A DNA stretch of 64,000 nucleotides from contig NZ_JAAORO010000003.1 in the NCBI RefSeq assembly GCF_017695955.1, positions 186,001-250,000 of the forward strand, read 5' to 3'. Below, one piece after another: positions 43,750 to 53,221 of this stretch (its first letter is position 1; every line of letters begins with the position of its first letter). The translations under genes were made by a program, and so were the position numbers. Source of the stretch: Prochlorococcus marinus XMU1419 (GTDB taxonomy: Bacteria; Cyanobacteriota; Cyanobacteriia; PCC-6307; Cyanobiaceae). The notes under the pieces were generated by a model. It searched no databases and was not told the DNA's origin. It worked only from the letters and a program-made list of their open reading frames with translations.

Positions 43750-45786
43750 GTGACTCATATCAATAAAGGTAAACCATTCCCTCTCGGAAGCTCTTTAACT
43801 TCAAAAGGGGTTAATTTTTCACTAATTGCCACAAATGCAGAATATGTAGAAATCCTATTGTTTGAAAAAGAGGACTCTATTACACCAAAAAGTATATTTA
43901 AACTAGATCAGAAGAATCATAATACTGGTCCCTACTGGTATGCAGAAATAAAAAATCTAGATCAAGGTTGTATTTATGCCTTTAGAGTAAAACAAAAAAA
44001 TAATACGATCAACAGTAACTATGAAAAAAAAGTATTACTCGATCCATGTTCAAGGGGTATAACTGGGTGGGGAAGATATAAAAGAGAAAATGCATTAAAA
44101 ACGCAAGAAAATACTGATAGTTGTCTTAAAAGCGTTGTTTGCGATAGAAAATTATTTAATTTTAAGGATTTTCCAAGACCGAATCATTCTTGGGAAGAAA
44201 CAATTATTTACGAACTCCATATCAAATCCTTCACTGAACCAAATGATAAAACTGAAAGTTGTTTCAAGAAATTTTTAAAAAAAATTCCATATCTCAAAGA
44301 ACTGGGAATCACCTCAATCGAATTACTGCCAATTTTTTGTTTTGATCCAACTGATGCACCAAATGGTTTAAAAAATTTTTGGGGTTATAGTCCAATTAAT
44401 TGGTTTACGCCCCATTATGAATACCTTTCGAATGAATCACCTGAAAAGAATAGGGAGGAATTTAGAAAATTAGTAGAGGAGTGTCATAAGGCAGACATTG
44501 AAGTTATTTTAGATGTCGTATACAATCACACTTCTGAAGGCGATGACAAAGGACCTGCGATAAGTTGGAAAGGTATAGATGAAAACCTTTATTACTTTAT
44601 TGGGAAAGATAAAAATTATCAGGATGTATCTGGTTGTGGGAATACTATTGCAGCAAACAGAGGATTGGTTAGAAAACTAATAATTGAATCATTAAAGTGT
44701 TGGGCGAGTGAATTTGGAGTAGATGGTTTTAGATTTGATTTAGGTATTGCCTTATCAAGAGGAGAAAATCTCTCGCCACTCGATAATCCTCCAATTTTTG
44801 ATGATATAGAATGTGAACCAGAACTTGTTGATATAAAGTTTATAAGTGAGCCATGGGATTGTGGTGGTTTATATAAATTAGGTGATTTCCCATCAAAGAA
44901 TATTTTTACTTGGAATGGTCATTTTAGAGATGATTTGAGAAGATTTTGGAAGGGGGATAAAGATACAGCTTGGAATATGAGCGATAAAATCAAAGGTACT
45001 CCATCGATTTATAAAGACGATACTATTTTCCCAAAATCAATAAACTTTATTACTTCACATGATGGATTCACTCTAAAAGATTTAGTAACTTTCAATAGAA
45101 AACATAATTTTGCCAACAGAGAGCAAAACAGAGATGGTGATAACCATAATAATTCTTGGAATCATGGTATTGAGGGACCAACTACAAACTTATTAATTAA
45201 TGATTTAAGAAAAAGACAACAAAAAAATCTTATTCTTAATTTACTTATCTCTAAAGGTGTTCCAATGATACTTATGGGTGATGAGATAGGAAGATCGCAA
45301 GGCGGTAACAATAATTCTTGGTGCCAAAATAATTTATTAGGCTGGATGAATTGGGAACATGGTCAACAAGATTTGGAATTATTAAAATATTTTAAATACG
45401 TAATAAAAATCAGAAAAAAACTAATAAACATTTTTAATCCATCATTCTTCCCAAATAATCAAACCAATGAAAATATTCCAACTTATCATTGGCATGGAAC
45501 AAAGTTAGATAATCCCGATTGGAGTAGTTGGTCTCACACAGTTGCTTTTAGCATTAACAAAGGTAATTCTAATCCGCTGGTCTGGATAGGTTTAAATGCA
45601 TATTCAAAAAGTATCGATTTCCCCTTGCCAAAATGTAAATATAATTGGTTAAAAGTTATTGACACTAGCATGTCTGAGATTTTTGAACCCATAACTATCA
45701 ATGAAAAATCTGTTTCAATAAAGAGTAGAAGCTCTTTATTAATCATTTCAAAAGAAGTATTTGGGGCAAAAAATAATTTATTCTAA
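43750..45786 (+). CDS. glgX: isoamylase-type glycogen debranching enzyme
   Basis: A 678-residue GH13 enzyme that cuts alpha-1,6 branches of glycogen. An N-terminal CBM48 domain (LGSSLTSKGVNFSLIATNAEYVEILLF, about 12-38) precedes the catalytic barrel: DVVYNHTSEGD (255-265), nucleophile D330 in DGFRFDLGIAL, acid/base E367 in FISEPWDCGG, and the H437-D438 pair in ITSHDGFTL. Start GTG at 43750; the N-terminus HINKGKPFPLGSS is typical. Its stop abuts the tRNA-Gly gene on the other strand. The downstream sugar transporter suggests a local carbohydrate theme. Confidence 0.95.
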   Translation: MTHINKGKPFPLGSSLTSKGVNFSLIATNAEYVEILLFEKEDSITPKSIFKLDQKNHNTGPYWYAEIKNLDQGCIYAFRVKQKNNTINSNYEKKVLLDPCSRGITGWGRYKRENALKTQENTDSCLKSVVCDRKLFNFKDFPRPNHSWEETIIYELHIKSFTEPNDKTESCFKKFLKKIPYLKELGITSIELLPIFCFDPTDAPNGLKNFWGYSPINWFTPHYEYLSNESPEKNREEFRKLVEECHKADIEVILDVVYNHTSEGDDKGPAISWKGIDENLYYFIGKDKNYQDVSGCGNTIAANRGLVRKLIIESLKCWASEFGVDGFRFDLGIALSRGENLSPLDNPPIFDDIECEPELVDIKFISEPWDCGGLYKLGDFPSKNIFTWNGHFRDDLRRFWKGDKDTAWNMSDKIKGTPSIYKDDTIFPKSINFITSHDGFTLKDLVTFNRKHNFANREQNRDGDNHNNSWNHGIEGPTTNLLINDLRKRQQKNLILNLLISKGVPMILMGDEIGRSQGGNNNSWCQNNLLGWMNWEHGQQDLELLKYFKYVIKIRKKLINIFNPSFFPNNQTNENIPTYHWHGTKLDNPDWSSWSHTVAFSINKGNSNPLVWIGLNAYSKSIDFPLPKCKYNWLKVIDTSMSEIFEPITINEKSVSIKSRSSLLIISKEVFGAKNNLF

Positions 45787-45857
45787 AGCGGGCGGCGGGA
45801 ATCGAACCCGCATCTTCAGCTTGGAAGGCTGAGGTTTTACCACTAAACCACGCCCGC
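45787..45857 (-). tRNA. tRNA-Gly (TCC anticodon)
   Basis: 71 nt on the minus strand. Acceptor GCGGGCG pairs with CGCCCGC; D-arm TGGTTTAGTGGTAAAACC; anticodon stem TCAGC/GCTGA around CTTCCAA gives TCC; T-arm GCGGGTTCGATTCCCGC. Discriminator T; no CCA encoded. It starts one base after the isoamylase stop, convergent to it. Confidence 0.97.
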
Positions 45858-45918
45858 ATTAAGTAATAGAATTACCATTGCAATAATACATTATCAAACA
45901 ATCAACAAATCAAAAAGA

Positions 45919-47316
45919 TTGGAAAATTCACACTCGAAAAAAAATATTACTAAGTCAACAACAAGATTAATGTTCTCTTATGGGCTAGGAGATGCAGGCA
46001 CAGGTTTAGTAGCGACGCAATTTGGTTTTTTTCTGTTCAAATTCTTTATTTCTGCTGGTTTGCCAGTAATAATTGCAGGTTCATTATTAATGTTAATAAA
46101 GATATGGGATGCAGTAAATGATCCGTTAATTGGATGGTTAAGTGATCGTACAAAATCAAGATGGGGGCCTAGAATCCCTTGGATGGTAGTAGCATCTGTT
46201 CCTCTTGGTTTCTCTTTAGCTGCGATATGGTGGACACCCACTGGTTCCATGCTAACCAAGACTTTTTACTATGCCATAATTTCTATAATCGTAATGACTG
46301 CTTATACAAGTATTAATCTTCCTTTTGCAGCTTTATCTACTGAAATTTCTGAAAAAACAGAAATAAGAACAAGACTAAACGCTTCTAGATTTACTGGCTC
46401 AATAATTGCAGGACTAACTGGTTTAATAATTGCTGGAATTGTATTGGGTTCTGAAGGATCCGCAAATAATGACTATTTTTTAATGGGTAAAATAAGCGGA
46501 TGTATTGCAGTTGCTGCGACATTAATTTCTTGTTGGGGATTGGCTCCATTTGCAAAAATAGCAAGAAGGCCTTCTGGAAAAGCTGAAGCTATAACACTTC
46601 AATTCAAAAGGATCTTCAGAAATAAAAAATTTCTAAAAGTTATTACGCTTTATATTCTTCTCTGGTGCGCACTACAATTGATGCAAACAGTAGCGTTAAT
46701 TTATGTAGAGGATGTATTGAATGTACCAACATATATAGCTAAGTGGATCCCGATACCTTTCCAAATTAGCGCTTTAGTGGGTTTACAAATATGGACAAGA
46801 GTATCAAATAAATTGAACAGGATTTCAGCTTTAAACTATGGAGCGATTATGTGGATTATTTCATGTACTGCAACTTTATTTTTACCTTCATTATCCAAAA
46901 TTTCAGGAGTTGGAGATAGTTTATTTCTAAATGCCAGCAACATATTTCTCTTCATCCTCTTAATTTTCATAATCTGTCTTATTGGAATTGGAGCTTCAAC
47001 CGCTTTTCTTATCCCTTGGTCACTACTTCCTGATGCAATAGACGAAGACCCAGAGAAACCGGCAGGATTATATACTGCTTGGATGGTACTTATTCAGAAG
47101 ATTGGCATCGCTTTTAGTGTTCAATTATTAGGATTTTTATTGTATTTATCAGGATATCAATCATGCTTTGTTGATAAAGATGGTCTAAATATTATTGAAC
47201 AATGCTACTCAGCACAATTAACTATTAGATTATGTATTGGTTTTATACCCTCAATACTCGTAATAATTGGTCTTTTAATCATGAGAAAATGGGATCGAAA
47301 ATTAATTACAAACTAA
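45919..47316 (+). CDS. GPH/MelB-family sugar:cation symporter, candidate glucose transporter GlcH
   Basis: A 465-residue permease with about twelve hydrophobic helices. GPH-family landmarks are YGLGDAGTGLVATQFGFFLF near the start, the loop WDAVNDPLIGWLSDRTKSRWG (about 55-75) followed by PRIPWMVVASVPLG, and LLPDAIDEDPEKPAGLYTAW (about 371-390). These transporters import sugars with Na+ or H+. Prochlorococcus SS120 Pro1404 (GlcH, first annotated melB) is a high-affinity glucose transporter of this family, and this may be its orthologue; that link is from established knowledge and not tested here. Start TTG at 45919, 10 bp before the MlaE gene. Confidence 0.85.
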   Translation: MENSHSKKNITKSTTRLMFSYGLGDAGTGLVATQFGFFLFKFFISAGLPVIIAGSLLMLIKIWDAVNDPLIGWLSDRTKSRWGPRIPWMVVASVPLGFSLAAIWWTPTGSMLTKTFYYAIISIIVMTAYTSINLPFAALSTEISEKTEIRTRLNASRFTGSIIAGLTGLIIAGIVLGSEGSANNDYFLMGKISGCIAVAATLISCWGLAPFAKIARRPSGKAEAITLQFKRIFRNKKFLKVITLYILLWCALQLMQTVALIYVEDVLNVPTYIAKWIPIPFQISALVGLQIWTRVSNKLNRISALNYGAIMWIISCTATLFLPSLSKISGVGDSLFLNASNIFLFILLIFIICLIGIGASTAFLIPWSLLPDAIDEDPEKPAGLYTAWMVLIQKIGIAFSVQLLGFLLYLSGYQSCFVDKDGLNIIEQCYSAQLTIRLCIGFIPSILVIIGLLIMRKWDRKLITN

Positions 47317-47325
47317 TATAATGTT

Positions 47326-48081
47326 ATGTATTATCCTAATTTTCTCAAAAGACTTCTAAGCAGCTTAATCATTGGAGGGCAAGCAATGAATTTTATCTTT
47401 AGAGGTAAAATTTCCAAAAATGATCTCTTTGACCAACTTATGGAGTCAGGTCCTGGAAGTTTATTAATTGTATTAATTACAGGAATTGCCGCAGGGACAG
47501 TTTTTAATATTCAAGTCGCATCACAACTCACAAGTATGGGGGTTTCAAGTGAAATTGGAGGCTTATTAGCAGTAGGCATGGCAAGAGAAATGGCTCCCCT
47601 TCTAACTGCTACTTTAATGACTGGAAAGGTTGCCACTGCATATGCTGCTCAACTGGGTACTATGAAAGTCACAGAACAAATTGAGGCAATAACCATGTTA
47701 AGGACCGAACCAGTCCAATATTTGGTAGTCCCAAGGTTACTATCGATGGTAATAATGTCTCCAATACAGTGTCTTTTATTTTTATCTGTAGCTTTATGGA
47801 GCGGACAAATTTGGAGCACAATTTTTTATAAGGTTCCTCCAATAGTTTTTTGGACATCTGTAAGATCAGGTAATGTGAGTTTAACCAGTACAGACTTAAC
47901 TTCAATGTTAATAAAATCTGTAGTGTTCGGATTACTTATTTCAATAATTGCTTGTGGATATGGACTCACAACTAAAGGTGGTCCAAAAGAAGTTGGAACA
48001 AGTACAACAGGCGCAGTTGTAATGACTCTCGTTACTGTATCTTTAATGGATGTATTTCTAACACAAATTTTATTTGGATGA
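47326..48081 (+). CDS. MlaE/TGD1-like lipid ABC transporter permease
   Basis: A 251-residue permease of the MlaE family, which in Gram-negative bacteria and chloroplasts moves phospholipids between membranes with an ATPase and an MCE protein. GPGSLLIVLITGIAAGTVFNIQVASQL, IGGLLAVGMAREMAPLLTATLMTGKVATAYAAQLGTMKVTEQIEAI (the diagnostic cytoplasmic stretch), YLVVPRLLSMVIMSPIQ and the C-terminal YGLTTKGGPKEVGTSTTGAVV are intact. No ATPase or MCE gene lies beside it here, so partners are elsewhere. It overlaps the DUF3119 gene by up to 8 bp. Confidence 0.92.
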   Translation: MYYPNFLKRLLSSLIIGGQAMNFIFRGKISKNDLFDQLMESGPGSLLIVLITGIAAGTVFNIQVASQLTSMGVSSEIGGLLAVGMAREMAPLLTATLMTGKVATAYAAQLGTMKVTEQIEAITMLRTEPVQYLVVPRLLSMVIMSPIQCLLFLSVALWSGQIWSTIFYKVPPIVFWTSVRSGNVSLTSTDLTSMLIKSVVFGLLISIIACGYGLTTKGGPKEVGTSTTGAVVMTLVTVSLMDVFLTQILFG

Positions 48082-48490
48082 TCCAATGTTTAACACTAAA
48101 TCAAAAAAAGAGGAGCCAGTAATAATATCTCCATCATTTCAGTTGCCAATCATTTTAATAATTTTAAGTTTTATGCTTTTGTTTTTGAATATCGGTTCTT
48201 TGCCAACGATAGTTTTTGCTTCTTTTAGCTTTTTTTTATTACTTCAATCATTCACCTTAAGAATAAAAATAACAAATGATGATTTTATCGTTTTACAATT
48301 AGGTAAAGAGATTAGAACTTTTCCATTCAAGAACTGGATATCATGGAAATTCTTTTTCCCTATAATCCCTGGTATTTTTTATTTTAGAGAAAAGTCGAGT
48401 CCTCATTTATTACCAATTTTATTTAATCCAAAGCAATTAAAAGATGAGCTCATAAAAAAAGTTGACTCCCTGGAAATTAAAAATTCTTAA
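48074..48490 (+). CDS. DUF3119 family membrane protein
   Basis: A 138-residue cyanobacterial protein. Two close hydrophobic spans (LPIILIILSFMLLFLNIGSL and IVFASFSFFLLLQSF, about 26-61) form a hairpin, followed by a soluble PH-like beta domain (LRIKITNDDFIVLQLGKEIRTFPFKNWISW, FYFREKSSPHLLPILFNPKQLKDEL). Family assignment is from pattern and its usual position after the MlaE-like permease. Start either TTG 48074 (overlapping the permease) or ATG 48086. Function unknown; context suggests membrane lipid handling. Confidence 0.8.
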   Translation: MDDPMFNTKSKKEEPVIISPSFQLPIILIILSFMLLFLNIGSLPTIVFASFSFFLLLQSFTLRIKITNDDFIVLQLGKEIRTFPFKNWISWKFFFPIIPGIFYFREKSSPHLLPILFNPKQLKDELIKKVDSLEIKNS

Positions 48491-48525
48491 AATTCAGACT
48501 TAGCTTATTCATCAAAATTATTTAA

Positions 48526-49536
48526 ATGACTAATAAAGAAATTTCCGACAATAATCCTGAAAAGGAATTAATAATAGATAAGTCAATTTCAGATGATAAA
48601 ACCAATCAAATTAGTAAAAAAAATATAACGCAAAATAAAGAAATTACACCAAAAAAAGACAAATCAACTAAATCTTTTGATGAAATTTCTAATGAAATTT
48701 TTAGAGATCTCGTTTCAAAAAAAGACTCTTTAGTAAAAGAAATAAAAGAATTAGAAACCAAAAAACATGAAATAGAAAAAGATATTGAGTCAAATTTTAA
48801 AGGACAGTCAGATAATATTGCCAAAAGAGTTAAAGGCTTTCAAGAGTACTTAACTGGAGCTTTGCAGAATCTTTCACAAAATGTAGAGAAACTTGAATTA
48901 GTTTCTGAACCAATAATCGTAAAGCCTTCTCCCCTTGATGAGAAAAAGCAAAACAATAGCACAAATAATATAATTAATGTTCCCGCTCTTTCTGAAACAT
49001 TTAAGCCAGATGAAGATATTATAAAAAGTTGCTTTTCAAGTTTTACAGAACAACCTGACTTTTATGCAGAACCTTGGAAATTAAGACGGAGTCTTGATTC
49101 ATCAGATATTGAAATTATGGATGATTGGTTCTTTAACATGGGCGGAAGAGGTTCTCTTGAAAGTAGAGGATCTCGACAAAAAAATGCCTTGTTATCAGCA
49201 GGTTTAATATCGATTCTTGGCGAATTATATGGAGATCAGTTTCAGACTCTTATTTTAGCTTCGGAGCCTGAAAGATTAGGTGAATGGAGAAGAATTCTTC
49301 AAGATTCGCTTGGTCTCACAAGGGATGACTTTGGACCTAGTAGTGGTATTGTTCTTTTTGAAAGGCCTGAAGGTGTTATCGAGAGAGCTGATAGATTAGA
49401 AGCGAATGAAGAATTGCCATTTATTATCATTGATGCAGCAGAAACATCTGTTGAAATTCCAATACTTCAATTCCCATTATGGGTTGCATTTGCTGGCTCA
49501 GATAATGAAATTTACGATGATCTTGAATTAAACTAA
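48526..49536 (+). CDS. DUF3086 family protein with coiled coil
   Basis: A 336-residue soluble protein. The first 60 residues are polar and low-complexity (many Lys, Asn, Asp), then a coiled coil of about residues 60-130 ([21 protein letters not shown]), then a globular domain of about 165-336: [64 protein letters not shown] and [17 protein letters not shown]. This C-terminal region is the cyanobacteria-only DUF3086. Function unknown. It is transcribed with the lipid permease, DUF3119 and plsY. Confidence 0.85.
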   Translation: MTNKEISDNNPEKELIIDKSISDDKTNQISKKNITQNKEITPKKDKSTKSFDEISNEIFRDLVSKKDSLVKEIKELETKKHEIEKDIESNFKGQSDNIAKRVKGFQEYLTGALQNLSQNVEKLELVSEPIIVKPSPLDEKKQNNSTNNIINVPALSETFKPDEDIIKSCFSSFTEQPDFYAEPWKLRRSLDSSDIEIMDDWFFNMGGRGSLESRGSRQKNALLSAGLISILGELYGDQFQTLILASEPERLGEWRRILQDSLGLTRDDFGPSSGIVLFERPEGVIERADRLEANEELPFIIIDAAETSVEIPILQFPLWVAFAGSDNEIYDDLELN

Positions 49537-49541
49537 GCTTT

Positions 49542-50135
49542 ATGACTATATTAATAATTTTTATAAGCTATCTTTTAGGATCACTTCCGACAGGTTTTTT
49601 AATTGGAAAATATCTCAAAAATATAGATTTAAGAACTATAGGTTCTGGATCTACAGGTGCCACAAATGTCTTAAGAAATGTTGGGAAATGGCCAGCACTT
49701 TTTGTATTTATCATTGACGTTGGGAAAGGCCTTATTGCAGTAAAAATTGCTCAAAATTACACAGATCAAGGATTAATAGAAGTTATAGCAGGGATATCAG
49801 CCATCTCAGGACATATTTGGCCAATATGGCTTAGAGGTAAAGGAGGGAAAGCTGTTGCAACTGGATTAGGTATGTTTTTAGCTATTTCTTGGAAAGTTGG
49901 ACTCGCATCTCTTGGTATTTTTTTAATAGTCCTAACAAAAACTAAATTTGTTTCTTTATCCAGTATTTCAGCGGCAATCTTACTTCCTATTTTTATGTTT
50001 TTTTACCTAGGTAAATTTATGCACTCATATTTTTTTATAAGTTTAATTGTGGCATTATTAGTAATCTGGAAACATAGAACAAACATAACAAGATTGCTTA
50101 ATGGAGAAGAATCCAAAATTAATCAGAATCAATAG
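49542..50135 (+). CDS. plsY: glycerol-3-phosphate acyltransferase PlsY
   Basis: A 197-residue membrane enzyme that acylates glycerol-3-phosphate from acyl-phosphate, the first step in phospholipid synthesis. All three catalytic motifs are present: [14 protein letters not shown] (motif 1), [17 protein letters not shown] (motif 2) and [21 protein letters not shown] (motif 3), with about five helices. Only 5 bp after the DUF3086 stop. Its 3' end overlaps the convergent pyrF gene by 17 bp. Confidence 0.96.
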   Translation: MTILIIFISYLLGSLPTGFLIGKYLKNIDLRTIGSGSTGATNVLRNVGKWPALFVFIIDVGKGLIAVKIAQNYTDQGLIEVIAGISAISGHIWPIWLRGKGGKAVATGLGMFLAISWKVGLASLGIFLIVLTKTKFVSLSSISAAILLPIFMFFYLGKFMHSYFFISLIVALLVIWKHRTNITRLLNGEESKINQNQ

Positions 50136-50847
50136 ATTTAAATATTTCTATTAGAGCTTTATTAGGATCTATAGCTTTTGATATTGATCTACCAATTACT
50201 AACTTAGAAGCGCCATTATCTAAAGCTTCATAGGGAGTCATAATTCTATTTTGATCATTTTTATTGTCAATATTAAGTCTGATGCCTGGTGTAATAAGTT
50301 CAAAATTATCCTTATAAATTGATCTCAACATTTTTACCTCCCAAGGGGAACAAACACATCCATCTAATCCGGCATCAAAAGACAATTTTGCAAGTCTCAA
50401 TACATTTTCTTCAATTGTATTATTTCTATCAAGATCAGTTTGAAAATCTTTAAGAGAAAAGCTTGTTAAAACAGTTATTCCTACAACAAACGGAGGATTA
50501 ACACTGACAGAGGAGGCTCCTTCCAAAGATGCTTTCTTCGAATCCCTTAGAGCTTTTAGACCTGCTGAAGCATGAATTGAAATTATATCAACCCCTAATT
50601 TTGAAACTTGGAAACATGCTGAACGCATGGTATTAGGGATATCATGAAATTTTAAGTCTAAAAAAATTTTTTTATTTAAACCTTTTAATACTTCAATAAC
50701 TCTTGGACCTTCCCTCACAAAAAGCTCTAAACCAACTTTCACCCACTTAATATTAGGACATTTTTTCAAAAGTAATTTTGCTTGACTTACATCTAATCCA
50801 TCAATTGCCAATATTATTTTATCTTCTGAATTAAATCTTTTATTCAT
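50119..50847 (-). CDS. pyrF: orotidine 5'-phosphate decarboxylase
   Basis: A 242-residue barrel enzyme that makes UMP. The catalytic D-K-D array is in [13 protein letters not shown] (D64, K66, D69); [14 protein letters not shown] opens the barrel, and TPGIRL and [13 protein letters not shown] close it with the phosphate-binding loop. Lies 6 bp downstream of tyrS on the same strand. Confidence 0.95.
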   Translation of the reverse strand: MNKRFNSEDKIILAIDGLDVSQAKLLLKKCPNIKWVKVGLELFVREGPRVIEVLKGLNKKIFLDLKFHDIPNTMRSACFQVSKLGVDIISIHASAGLKALRDSKKASLEGASSVSVNPPFVVGITVLTSFSLKDFQTDLDRNNTIEENVLRLAKLSFDAGLDGCVCSPWEVKMLRSIYKDNFELITPGIRLNIDNKNDQNRIMTPYEALDNGASKLVIGRSISKAIDPNKALIEIFKSIDSD

Positions 50848-50853
50848 AAATTT

Positions 50854-52092
50854 TCAGTTTTCAAACCTCTTAATTATTTTTTTTCCAATTTGCAAAATTT
50901 TCCCTTCCAAATCATTTTTTGAATTAAAAACTAAATCAGGATTTATTAATTTCTGACTATCAATTTTTACACCCCCACCTTTAATCGATCTTTTGGATTC
51001 GCTGCTAGATTTAAAAAGTTTTAGAGCACTCAACAAGTAAAAAAACTTTACTGGGAAAATTACTTCTTTTAAAGAAATATTTGGAATTTCTCCAACTTTT
51101 TCTTTCTGTCCAAGGAATAATTTTTCACAGTTTGATTGCGCCTTTAATGCTTCTTCAGGCCCATGGAATAAGGTAGTAACTTCTAAAGCCATTCTTCTTT
51201 GTAATTCACGAGGATTTGAGTTTTCAAGAAAACTTAAATCTACTTCAGTAAGTAATTCAAAATAGGTAGGTATTATGTTATCGGGTACTTTTTCTAATTT
51301 TGAATACATTGAAAGAGCATCTTCAGTTAAACCTACAGTATTAAATTCAGATTTACTCATCTTCTTAATTCCATCTAAACCTGTCAAAATTGGTAACAGA
51401 ACACCAAATTGAGGCTCTTGTTTAAAATGCCTTTGAAGATCCCTTCCTATTGCAATATTAAATTTCTGATCTGTACCTCCCAGCTCAATATCTGATTGAA
51501 CAACAACCGAATCATAACCTTGTAATAGCGGATATAAAAATTCATGCAAAGAAATTGGAACTTGTGAAGTATATCTTTTATTAAATTCCTCTTTAGCTAA
51601 CATTTGACTAACTGTTGCACTCCCCATTAATTCAATTATCGAATTCAGATTTAATCCTTTTAACCATTTACTATTGTATCTAATTTCTATTTTATCTTTT
51701 GAATCAAAATCTAAAATAGATTCATTAGCTGGCTTGCCCATTCCTAGTTGGGTTAGATATGTTTTTGCATTATCTTTAACTTGTTTTTCGGATAACTGCA
51801 CTCTTGTTTTATTTTTTCCAGTTGGGTCACCTATTTGAGCAGTAAAATCACCAATAATTAAAACTGCAATATGTCCATTATCTTGGAATGCCCTAAGTTT
51901 TTTAAATAAAATGCTGTGCCCAAGGTGAATATCGGTTCCAGTTGGATCGATACCTAGTTTAACCCTTAATTTTTTATTATTCTTTTTCGCATTATTAATT
52001 ATCTCTGAAAAAGTTTTATCTATTCCCTTAATTGGAAAGTACTCGTCTATTCCTCTTGACAGCCATGATGGCAATATTGATTTATCAGACAT
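50854..52092 (-). CDS. tyrS: tyrosyl-tRNA synthetase (TyrZ-like type)
   Basis: A 412-residue class I synthetase. The HIGH motif is HLGH (56-59, in [12 protein letters not shown]), KMSKS is present exactly ([13 protein letters not shown]), and [16 protein letters not shown] is the tyrosine/ATP site. [18 protein letters not shown] is typical of the second bacterial TyrRS type. The C-terminal S4-like domain has [15 protein letters not shown]. Upstream of pyrF; preceded by the DUF1825 gene on the same strand with a 19-bp gap. Confidence 0.95.
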   Translation of the reverse strand: MSDKSILPSWLSRGIDEYFPIKGIDKTFSEIINNAKKNNKKLRVKLGIDPTGTDIHLGHSILFKKLRAFQDNGHIAVLIIGDFTAQIGDPTGKNKTRVQLSEKQVKDNAKTYLTQLGMGKPANESILDFDSKDKIEIRYNSKWLKGLNLNSIIELMGSATVSQMLAKEEFNKRYTSQVPISLHEFLYPLLQGYDSVVVQSDIELGGTDQKFNIAIGRDLQRHFKQEPQFGVLLPILTGLDGIKKMSKSEFNTVGLTEDALSMYSKLEKVPDNIIPTYFELLTEVDLSFLENSNPRELQRRMALEVTTLFHGPEEALKAQSNCEKLFLGQKEKVGEIPNISLKEVIFPVKFFYLLSALKLFKSSSESKRSIKGGGVKIDSQKLINPDLVFNSKNDLEGKILQIGKKIIKRFEN

Positions 52093-52111
52093 AAAGCTTT
52101 AACAGTTAAGT

Positions 52112-52435
52112 TTAAGAAGTTTTATCAAGTTCATCCTTCATTCTTATTAAGGTTTTGTTCATCTGATCAAACATCTGATCAGGAGTAATCCCAAACTGAC
52201 TTAACTGTGTCTTTAATTGCTCCACTGTCATTTTTGCTTGAAAATCTTCGGACAATTCAAATCTCTTCATAAAAACTTTATAACGATCCATAAGAGATTC
52301 CATTTTTTTTATAAACATTTTTTTCCCCTCTCTATCAAATTTTCCGTAATCAGATCCAAGCTTCATGAGGTCTTGGTAATCAGTAAAAAGCTTTTTAGCT
52401 TCTTCTTGTACTATGTCTGACTCAAAAAATCCCAT
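52112..52435 (-). CDS. DUF1825 family protein
   Basis: A 107-residue helical cytoplasmic protein of the cyanobacterial DUF1825 family: FFESDIVQEEAKKLFTDYQ at the start, KMFIKKMESLMDRYKVFMKRFELSEDFQAK in the middle and MTVEQLKTQLSQFGITPDQMF near the end. No catalytic motif or membrane segment. Its function is unknown although it is conserved across cyanobacteria. It heads the minus-strand DUF1825-tyrS-pyrF run. Confidence 0.88.
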   Translation of the reverse strand: MGFFESDIVQEEAKKLFTDYQDLMKLGSDYGKFDREGKKMFIKKMESLMDRYKVFMKRFELSEDFQAKMTVEQLKTQLSQFGITPDQMFDQMNKTLIRMKDELDKTS

Positions 52436-52585
52436 TTCTATTTTAACTTCACAAGATTTAGGCTCAATTACAACATAACAAGAATCTTATGAATTGATTA
52501 GAACATTAATAAAATTTTAGTTTATAAATAATTCTATGATTTATTTATATTCAGAATTAAATTTAAAAAACATGTCTCGAGATTT

Positions 52586-53197
52586 TTGGAAAACTTCAAC
52601 TTGAATAATATTTCAAACCAAAATAGACAAATTGAATTATTTGGTTCAAATGTAAGTACATCAGCAACTTTTCAACACACAAAAAATCTAAAAATCAAAA
52701 GCGAAATCCTAACTGAATGGAGAAATAAAATATATAATCACCAATTCAAAATTTCAAAAGATACTCACAATAAAACTTTTCACCAAACAAGTCTTTCTAT
52801 AAATAATATTTCAAAAGAAAGAAAAATTGATCCGTTTTCCCTGCAGCCATTATCATTGAACTTCTGGAGAACCAATCAATATATACACACTGGTCCAGCA
52901 ATGTATTTCGTAGTTGACTCGATGGAGAGTTCTAAAATAATCTTATATATAGGAGAAACAAATTCAGCTAATAAAAGATGGAAGGGAGAACATGACTGCA
53001 AAAATTATCTCATGAACTATAAAGAAGCCCTGGCTCATAACAAACTCTCAAGTCGCCAAGATATTCGTTTCTTCTTAGATGTACCTAAAGACGTAAAATT
53101 AAGACGTAAATTAGAACAGCAACTGATATATTTATGGTTACCACCTTTTAATAAAGAAACTCGAGATAGGTGGGCTACTACTTTCACAAACAACTAA
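52586..53197 (+). CDS. GIY-YIG-like domain protein
   Basis: A 203-residue protein. The first 110 residues are Asn/Ser-rich and unassigned; from about residue 110 a GIY-YIG-like nuclease core is suggested by MYFVVDSMESSKIILYIGET (the two short strands), then NKRWKGEHD with the conserved Arg and His, and LRRKLEQQLIYLWLPPFNKETR, where the expected metal-binding Glu would fall (E in KLEQQL). The core is divergent, so nuclease activity is uncertain. Start TTG at 52586; no ATG in frame nearby. Divergent from DUF1825 and 24 bp upstream of pepA. Confidence 0.6.
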   Translation: MENFNLNNISNQNRQIELFGSNVSTSATFQHTKNLKIKSEILTEWRNKIYNHQFKISKDTHNKTFHQTSLSINNISKERKIDPFSLQPLSLNFWRTNQYIHTGPAMYFVVDSMESSKIILYIGETNSANKRWKGEHDCKNYLMNYKEALAHNKLSSRQDIRFFLDVPKDVKLRRKLEQQLIYLWLPPFNKETRDRWATTFTNN

Positions 53198-53221
53198 AAG
53201 TTAATTAAATCTATTTTACAA

